11,185 bases of DNA from an uncultured Gammaproteobacteria bacterium (GTDB lineage: Bacteria > Pseudomonadota > Gammaproteobacteria > Pseudomonadales > UBA5518), in the NCBI GenBank assembly GCA_903921135.1, contig CAIXOY010000588.1, forward strand, positions 1 to 11,185, in the 5' to 3' direction. This document shows positions 7,064 to 11,185 of this stretch, in pieces (the first letter of the stretch is position 1; every line of letters begins with the position of its first letter). The notes under the pieces are model-generated. The model saw nothing but the letters and a program-made list of their open reading frames with translations, was not told where the DNA came from and did no database searches. Made by a program: the position numbers and the translations under genes.

Positions 7064-7079
7064 TGGCAAGCGAATTGCT
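7064..7079 (+). promoter_or_regulatory. Sigma-54 (-24/-12) promoter for flgA
   Basis: TGGCAAGCGAATTGCT matches TGGCACG-N4-TTGCW with one mismatch and exact spacing. The -12 base is C7078, so transcription is predicted to start at about 7090, next to the flgA ATG at 7091. No purine-rich ribosome site lies between promoter and ATG. Either the mRNA is leaderless or nearly so, or the element is used differently from the simple prediction. Confidence 0.75.
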
Positions 7080-7090
7080 AAGCTCCGCAT

Positions 7091-7843
7091 ATGAAGACGA
7101 AAACCGCCGGAAAAACGCCACCCACCCTCCACCGGAGACGCCTGCGGGCCCACGCGTGGCTGGCGGCGGCGTTGCTCGCGTCGCCTCTGCAGGCGCAGGA
7201 GGGCTACGGATCAGAGGCCCTGCGCGCCTTTGCCGTGGAAGCCGTCGAGAGACAACTGCCGGATGCAGAGATTGCACAGGGAGCCAACCGGACGGAGGTG
7301 CAGGCGGGCGCGATCGACTCTCGCTTGCGCCTGGCGGCCTGCGATATGGCACCCACCGCCGAGGTGGATCTCAACCGCGGCGCGGGCCGATACAACGTGA
7401 AACTGAGCTGCACATCTCCCACGCCCTGGTCGCTCTACGTGCCAGTCGAGGTACGGGTGTTCCGTGACACGGTGGTCGCGAACCGGAGCATGGGCCGTGG
7501 CGAGGTCGTGGGACCGAACGATGTGAGACTGGAGGAACGCAACGCCCTGGCGCCCGGCGCAAGCGGGCTCACGCGGCTGGAGGACGCCATCGGTTTCGAG
7601 CTGCGCCGCACGGTGCAGGTGAACAGCATGCTGGCGAGCTCTGCGGTGGTGGCTCCTCTCCTCGTCCGCCGCGGTGACAGATTGCAGATCAGCGCGCACG
7701 CAGGCGGGATAACGGTCGGTGCGACAGCCGAGGCGATGCGCGACGGCCGCAAGGGCGACCGGATTCCCGCGCGCAACATCCAGTCGAAGCGGATGGTCGA
7801 GGTGATCGTTACCGGACCAGGACGAGGCGATATCGTTCGATGA
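7091..7843 (+). CDS. flgA: Flagellar P-ring assembly chaperone FlgA
   Basis: FlgA is the periplasmic chaperone needed to assemble FlgI into the P ring. The 250-residue product has a long basic N-terminal region (about 20 residues, including HRRRLR). A hydrophobic core AWLAAALLASPLQAQ follows, consistent with a Sec signal peptide cleaved near residue 35. The family pattern follows: DSRLRLAACD, then RYNVKLSCTSPTPWSLYVPVEVRVF. Next comes the SAF-type segment VVANRSMGRGEVVGPNDVRLEER, and the C-terminal VRRGDRLQISAHAGGITVGATAEAM with GDRIPARNIQSKRMVEVIV. ATG 7091 is the only start that keeps an intact signal peptide, yet no Shine-Dalgarno sequence precedes it. It is divergent from the operon encoding its client FlgI. 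Confidence 0.95.
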   Translation: MKTKTAGKTPPTLHRRRLRAHAWLAAALLASPLQAQEGYGSEALRAFAVEAVERQLPDAEIAQGANRTEVQAGAIDSRLRLAACDMAPTAEVDLNRGAGRYNVKLSCTSPTPWSLYVPVEVRVFRDTVVANRSMGRGEVVGPNDVRLEERNALAPGASGLTRLEDAIGFELRRTVQVNSMLASSAVVAPLLVRRGDRLQISAHAGGITVGATAEAMRDGRKGDRIPARNIQSKRMVEVIVTGPGRGDIVR

Positions 7844-7859
7844 GGCTTTTCCTCAACGA
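7837..7859 (+). other. Small imperfect hairpin at the flgA stop codon
   Basis: TGAGG (7841-7845, beginning with the flgA stop codon) pairs with CCTCA (7851-7855) around loop CTTTT. Three further outer pairs (TCG/CGA) follow after one A-A mismatch. No T-run follows, so it is not a convincing terminator. It sits immediately upstream of the flgM sigma-28 promoter and might mark the 3' end of a flgA-only transcript. Confidence 0.3.
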
Positions 7860-7863
7860 GCCC

Positions 7864-7890
7864 TAAAGTTCTAGAATGGGTCGCCGATAC
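7864..7890 (+). promoter_or_regulatory. Sigma-28 (FliA) promoter for flgM
   Basis: TAAAGTTC (7864-7871), an 11-base spacer and GCCGATAC (7883-7890) match the flagellar sigma-28 consensus TAAAGTTT-N11-GCCGATAA at 14 of 16 positions with exact spacing. Transcription would start a few bases after 7890, giving a leader of about 45 bases before flgM. This places flgM under FliA control, the known feedback arrangement in which the anti-sigma factor is made by the sigma factor it restrains. Confidence 0.9.
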
Positions 7891-7942
7891 CCAATTCGGT
7901 CACCCTGAAAAGCAATTCAGCATACGGGAAGCAAGGCAGGTC

Positions 7943-8251
7943 ATGGTTTCCGACATCAAGGGTTACAACACGCGTGATACGAGCGCCACCCGCCAGGGTC
8001 CGGCCTCAGGCGTTCGCGCGGAGCGGCAAGTGGAGTCGGGTTCTGCCGGCGCCGCACAGCCGGCCCGGGACGACACGGTAGCGCTGAGCGGATTGCCGGA
8101 GGTCATCAAGACCACCGCCGCCAGACTTGCCGCGGAGCCCGCTGTCGACGAGACGCGGGTCCGGAACATCAAGGACGCGCTGGCTCGTGGTGAATACCAG
8201 ATCGATGCCGAGCGCGTCGCCCGCAAGCTGATCGATTCCGACAACCTGTAA
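7943..8251 (+). CDS. flgM: Anti-sigma-28 factor FlgM
   Basis: FlgM binds and inhibits FliA (sigma-28) until the hook-basal body is complete, when FlgM is exported and late flagellar genes are released. The 102-residue product has a low-complexity, probably disordered N-terminal half rich in Gly, Ala, Ser and charged residues. The conserved sigma-binding C-terminal half follows: VDETRVRNIKDALARGEYQI, then DAERVARKLIDSDN (about residues 68-101). ATG 7943 is preceded by AAGGCAGG. It has its own sigma-28 promoter at 7864-7890, so it can be transcribed apart from flgA, and flgN follows after a 67-base gap. Confidence 0.95.
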   Translation: MVSDIKGYNTRDTSATRQGPASGVRAERQVESGSAGAAQPARDDTVALSGLPEVIKTTAARLAAEPAVDETRVRNIKDALARGEYQIDAERVARKLIDSDNL

Positions 8252-8318
8252 GCCGCGTCAGCGACGCCACACAGGGACGCCTCCATACGGGATGCGTCGG
8301 TACACGCAGGGGTGCAGC

Positions 8319-8789
8319 ATGACCATTCGCAGGGATCTCGCCGAGCGCGCACGCTCGATCATCTCCCGTGACCGCGAGTCCCTCGAGGCACTCAGGGCTC
8401 TGCTCGACGAAGAGCAACGCGTTCTCGCAACGCGCGACATTGACGCTATCAACGCCACCGTCCAGAAAAAACTCGACTGCCTGAAAGCGCTCGAAGCCCA
8501 GGAACGCGAACGGCGGGATCTCACCACCCATAGCCGACTGCGTGACTGGAACACCCTTCTCGAGAGCATCGATCCAGCACTTCTCTCGGAGTGGAAATCG
8601 CTGTCCTCACGCCTGCAGGATATCGCGGATGCAACCGCGACCAACGAGAAGATCGTCAGCCGCGCACGCCAGGGTACGCAGCGGATGCTGGCGATATTGC
8701 GCGGTCAGACAGCGGAGCCCGGCGGGGTATACGACCGGTCCGGACGCACGCGGAACTACGGGGACGCGCGCGCGATCACTCAAGCCTGA
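8319..8789 (+). CDS. flgN: Flagellar export chaperone FlgN
   Basis: FlgN is the cytosolic chaperone for the hook-filament junction proteins FlgK and FlgL. The assignment rests on position after flgM, on size (156 residues) and on an all-helical, coiled-coil-like composition rich in Arg, Glu, Leu and Ala (RDRESLEALRALLDEEQRVL, KKLDCLKALEAQERERRDL). A flexible C-terminal tail with GGVYDRSGRT fits the substrate-binding end of FlgN proteins. I chose ATG 8319 over the in-frame ATG 8292 because CAGGGG lies 6 bases upstream and the family-like MTIRRDLAERAR begins there. The 3' end overlaps the convergent glycosyltransferase gene by 10 bases. Confidence 0.85.
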   Translation: MTIRRDLAERARSIISRDRESLEALRALLDEEQRVLATRDIDAINATVQKKLDCLKALEAQERERRDLTTHSRLRDWNTLLESIDPALLSEWKSLSSRLQDIADATATNEKIVSRARQGTQRMLAILRGQTAEPGGVYDRSGRTRNYGDARAITQA

Positions 8790-9409
8790 GACGCGCCCGG
8801 GGGATTCACCATCCAGAGGTCTCCGGGTCTGTCTACATCCGCCCGCGGTGGCAGCTCCTGCCAAGGCAAGCCGCATTGCTGCAGTCGGCGTCGCTGGGAG
8901 CAAGCCACGCCGGACCCGCCCCATGCGATGCCCTCGAACAACCCTTCCGGACAGCGCCTCAGACCGATCAGTACATAGCCACCATCGACAGCCGGCCCGA
9001 GTACCGCCTGCGCCCCGGAAGCGAGCAGGCGCGTGGCGCGCCTGAGGTAGCCGGGGTCGTATCCCGTACAGTCGCTGCCCACAACGATCACGGCAGGGAA
9101 AGAGCGCAGAGCGCGTTTGCATGCGCGCGCCATGCGTTCACCCAGGTCACCTTCGCCCTGCTCCCACAGTCCCTGACCGCTGCGCTCGGCAAGAGCGCGG
9201 AAACACGCGTGACCGGGATCGTCGGCGCAGAGCACCGACTCCCAGCCGGCAGGAATGGCGCCAAGCGCGGCGCTCACCCCTGCGATCATCCTCTCTGACA
9301 AACCGGCAGCACCTGCCTGTCCCAGACATGCATGCAGGCGGGTTTTGACGCGCCCCGGGACGGGAGCCTTGGCGAACTGGATGACGCAACCGGCAAGCTC
9401 AGCGGCCAT
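8780..9409 (-). CDS. Arsenosugar-cluster glycosyltransferase, TIGR04282/DUF2064 family
   Basis: This is a small cytosolic nucleotidyl/glycosyl-transferase-like protein of the family found beside ArsS. The 209-residue product has the family's N-terminal signature FAKAPVPGRVKTRL (12-25), which resembles a nucleotide-sugar binding loop. It continues with GEGDLGERM (85-93), VVGSDCTGYDP (109-119, with the acidic DxD-like site at SDC), GPAVDGGYVLIGLRR (138-152) and a terminal DVDRPGDL. Length and motif order are normal for the family. The sugar donor and acceptor are unknown to me; a role in arsenosugar formation is inferred from context. ATG 9409 overlaps the upstream gene by 11 bases. A GTG at 9418 in the same frame is possible, and neither has a clear ribosome site. 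It is the last gene of the set and converges on flgN. Confidence 0.85.
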   Translation of the reverse strand: MAAELAGCVIQFAKAPVPGRVKTRLHACLGQAGAAGLSERMIAGVSAALGAIPAGWESVLCADDPGHACFRALAERSGQGLWEQGEGDLGERMARACKRALRSFPAVIVVGSDCTGYDPGYLRRATRLLASGAQAVLGPAVDGGYVLIGLRRCPEGLFEGIAWGGSGVACSQRRRLQQCGLPWQELPPRADVDRPGDLWMVNPPGASQA

Positions 9410-10079
9410 AGTAGGCACGATGAAGCGCAGCGGGGTCGGCTCCGAACCGATATCGCAGCCGCAGGCACCACATCAGGAAAATCGTCGACAGGGCGCCGTT
9501 TCTGTCCCAGCGCCGCCCGGAAGACACGATCCTCTCGCGCAGGCACTGCGGCGCGGCAAGACGCCGCAAGCGCACGCACATCTCGATGTCCTCCATGAGC
9601 ACTTGCTCCGGGAAACCGCCGGCCTCCTCATATAGGGCGCGGCTTACATAGAGCCCCTGATCACCTGTCGCGATCCCGCTGAGACGCGAGCGCCACGCCA
9701 TGGCCCTGGACACCACAGGCAGCCAGCGCGACCGCCCTTCCAGTTCAGGACGGAAAAACCCCCACCCATCGGCAGGGGACAAGGCAGCAAGCCGGGCGAG
9801 CGTGTCCGGCGGCACGCGAGAGTCCGCGTGCAGAAACACCAGCACCCGTGCGGAAGCCGCTGCTGCCCCGCCACGCAACTGGACCGAGCGCCCACGCGCG
9901 GACCCGAGCACCATCGCGCCATGGTCGCGGGCGATTCTGGCGGTAGCGTCGGAACTCCCGCCGTCGCTCACGATGATCTCGGCCAGGGCGCCAAGCGGGG
10001 CCAGATCGGCAAGCAACAGCGGCAGCGACTGCGCCTCGTCCAGCGCGGGAACAACGATCGATATCGACGGCTGAGCCAC
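9399..10079 (-). CDS. Arsenosugar-cluster glycosyltransferase, GT2-like TIGR04283 family
   Basis: This is a GT-A fold, family-2-like glycosyltransferase. The 226-residue product starts with the strand-loop SISIVVPALDEAQSLPLLL. It then has SDGGSSDATARIA (38-50) for nucleotide binding, VLVFLHADSRVPPD with the metal-binding DxD-like DSR at 86-88, SGIATGDQGLYVSR (134-147) and GGFPEQVLMEDIEM (154-167, catalytic-base region). The C-terminus SGRRWDRNG...TIFLMWCLRLRYRFGADP is typical of TIGR04283. The frame is open further upstream inside arsS, but homology begins at GTG 10077-10079, 7 bases after the arsS stop. No strong ribosome site is seen, so coupling to arsS is likely. No transmembrane anchor is evident. 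Substrate assignment to arsenosugars is contextual. Confidence 0.88.
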   Translation of the reverse strand: MAQPSISIVVPALDEAQSLPLLLADLAPLGALAEIIVSDGGSSDATARIARDHGAMVLGSARGRSVQLRGGAAAASARVLVFLHADSRVPPDTLARLAALSPADGWGFFRPELEGRSRWLPVVSRAMAWRSRLSGIATGDQGLYVSRALYEEAGGFPEQVLMEDIEMCVRLRRLAAPQCLRERIVSSGRRWDRNGALSTIFLMWCLRLRYRFGADPAALHRAYYGR

Positions 10080-10086
10080 GACGCGC

Positions 10087-11046
10087 TCAGGCAGCCAGCG
10101 CGCCCGAGCAGCTGCTGCCCTGCCCTGCCGTACAGGCCCAGCAGTGCTCGCCCCGACGGATCGGGGCACCGATCGGCAACTCCGACAGCAAGTCCCGCAG
10201 GTGCAGCCGACGATCACTCGCCAGCACCGGCAAATCGAGCATCTGGTTGAAATCGCAGTCGAAGACATAGCCACGCCAGTCGACGCTCAGCAGGCGTCGA
10301 CACATCACCCCTTCCAAGTTGGCGGGATCGTGGCTGCCGCGCAGGAGCGAGAGGTATTCGTCGAAGGTCCCCTGCGCCAGCAACACCGCACCGAAACGTG
10401 AGACGGGAAGATTTGCCAGCGTCAGCAGACGGTCGAATTCGATCCCGAAGCGCTCGCGCAACTCCCGTTTGTAGTCCTGCTCCAGCGTGTGTTGAGGCGG
10501 CGGCAGCGAAGGGCCACGGGGGTTGAACACGAGGTCAAGCCGAAGGCCTGCGCCCTTTCCGAAACCCAGATTGTTAAGACGCTGCAAGGCCTCGATCGAG
10601 CGGGAATAGACGCCCTTGCCGCGCTGGGCATCCACGTTGTCCTCGAGGTAACAGGGCAGCGAGGCAGTCACATCCACGCCCTCGGCCGCGAGGAAGTCGG
10701 CCAGATCCTCCTGCCCGGGCTCGAGCAGGATGCTCAGGTTGCAGCGATCAGTCACACGCACACCACGCCGCCGGGCCGCAGTAGCGAGGTAACGGAAGTG
10801 CGGGTTGAGCTCCGGTGCGCCACCGGTGAGATCGAGATGCTTCACCCCGTGCGCATCGATCACGTCCAGAAGCAGATCTACAGTCTCGAGATCCATGCTC
10901 TCGGTACGCGAGGGGCCCGCGTTGACATGGCAGTGGGCACAGCTCTGATTGCAGCGATAGCCAAGGTTGACCTGGAGTGTCTCTACACCCAGGCGCGCGA
11001 TCTGGGGAAAATCCGTGTGAAGCAAGAGCGGACGGGTGTCCTGCAT
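10087..11046 (-). CDS. arsS: Arsenosugar biosynthesis radical SAM protein ArsS
   Basis: ArsS is a radical S-adenosylmethionine enzyme. In characterised bacteria it transfers a 5'-deoxyadenosyl group to methylated arsenic, the step that leads to arsenosugars. The 319-residue product has the [4Fe-4S] cluster motif C32-x3-C36-x2-C39 in LGYRCNQSCAHCHVNAGP and LTGGAPELNPHF (73-84). It continues with ASLPCYLEDNVDAQRGKGVY, then FNPRGPSLPPPQ and YKRELRERFGIEF. The C-terminal extension is Cys-rich: C249, C264 in FDCDFNQMLDLP, and C302/C305/C313 in HCWACTAGQGSSC, likely auxiliary cluster ligands. The family includes selenoprotein members; here all these positions are ordinary Cys codons. ATG 11044-11046 is preferred over a GTG at 11088 because family similarity begins there. 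It heads a tight three-gene set. Confidence 0.92.
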   Translation of the reverse strand: MQDTRPLLLHTDFPQIARLGVETLQVNLGYRCNQSCAHCHVNAGPSRTESMDLETVDLLLDVIDAHGVKHLDLTGGAPELNPHFRYLATAARRRGVRVTDRCNLSILLEPGQEDLADFLAAEGVDVTASLPCYLEDNVDAQRGKGVYSRSIEALQRLNNLGFGKGAGLRLDLVFNPRGPSLPPPQHTLEQDYKRELRERFGIEFDRLLTLANLPVSRFGAVLLAQGTFDEYLSLLRGSHDPANLEGVMCRRLLSVDWRGYVFDCDFNQMLDLPVLASDRRLHLRDLLSELPIGAPIRRGEHCWACTAGQGSSCSGALAA

Positions 11047-11185
11047 GGGAATGCTGCCTTCGTCTGTGATGCGCCGGAAGCAGAACACGGCCCGCGGGAG
11101 CTTGCAATGGATCGGCGCCCGGCGCGGCGCTTGTGTCGTGGCGCAGCTGCCACGAAGGCTCTTTGCCCCTGCACTGACCGCGGCA
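11047..11185. other. arsS upstream region, no gene recognised
   Basis: These 139 bases at the right edge hold no convincing coding sequence; the short open frames here lack recognisable motifs. They should contain the promoter of the arsS set or the end of an upstream gene. I could not pick a convincing -35/-10 pair. An inverted repeat at 11136-11155 is the only structured element seen. Confidence 0.4.
11136..11155. repeat. 7-bp inverted repeat upstream of arsS
   Basis: TCGTGGC (11136-11142) and GCCACGA (11149-11155) are perfect inverted copies with a 6-base spacer, centred about 100 bases upstream of the arsS ATG. No T-run follows on either strand. It could be an operator or a hairpin ending an upstream transcript. 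It does not resemble the ArsR operator pattern I know. Confidence 0.4.

Noticed and set aside
6842..7153. Extension of flgB upstream to give a 240-residue protein
   Set aside because: The extra 104 codons cover the sigma-54 promoter and control region and part of flgA, with no similarity to FlgB. The family N-terminus begins at 6841.
8255..8267. GCGTC-agc-GACGC hairpin just after flgM
   Set aside because: Only five pairs with a three-base loop and no T-run; too weak to call a terminator or attenuator.
8591..9298. 235-codon plus-strand frame overlapping flgN and the TIGR04282-like gene
   Set aside because: It is out of frame with flgN and antisense to the glycosyltransferase, with no motif or ribosome site to support it.
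10080..10274. Extension of the GT2-like gene into arsS
   Set aside because: The added residues are an out-of-frame reading of the conserved arsS C-terminus and lack glycosyltransferase features.

Overview
The window comes from a GC-rich Gram-negative bacterium with a rod-and-ring flagellum. It encodes both an L-ring lipoprotein and a P-ring protein, so the cell has an outer membrane. Two good sigma-54 type (-24/-12) promoter matches and one sigma-28 (FliA) match point to a Pseudomonas/Vibrio-style flagellar hierarchy, most likely in a gammaproteobacterium. That lineage is an inference; no rRNA or other marker gene is present.

Layout. Positions 1-6841, all on the minus strand, hold a compact basal-body and hook operon in the order flgB, flgC, flgD, flgE, flgF, flgG, flgH, flgI, flgJ. 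FlgJ runs off the left edge. Gaps are short, several genes overlap or nearly touch, and the one notable spacer (flgE-flgF) carries a strong 10-bp hairpin. Positions 6842-7090 are a divergent control region with a sigma-54 promoter facing flgB, another facing flgA, and an inverted repeat almost equidistant from the two. Positions 7091-8789, plus strand, hold flgA (P-ring chaperone), flgM (anti-sigma-28, with its own sigma-28 promoter) and flgN (chaperone for hook-filament junction proteins).

Positions 8780-11046, minus strand, hold a separate three-gene set transcribed towards flgN: arsS (radical SAM enzyme of arsenosugar biosynthesis), then two small glycosyltransferases of the families that accompany ArsS (TIGR04283-like and TIGR04282-like). 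They are packed tightly enough to be one operon. The last gene overlaps the end of flgN by 10 bases, tail to tail. Positions 11047-11185 hold only the arsS upstream region, with one inverted repeat.

How the genes work together. FlgB, FlgC, FlgF and FlgG build the rod with FlgJ as cap. FlgI (folded with FlgA) and FlgH form the P and L rings, and FlgD caps the growing hook made of FlgE. FlgM holds FliA inactive until the hook is complete, and FlgN then delivers late substrates. The arsenic set has no evident functional link to motility. It would take methylated arsenic, add an adenosyl-derived group and perhaps glycosylate the product; no arsM is visible here. The gene content is familiar. The most distinctive features are the symmetric sigma-54 control region, the apparently leaderless flgA and the flgE-flgF hairpin.
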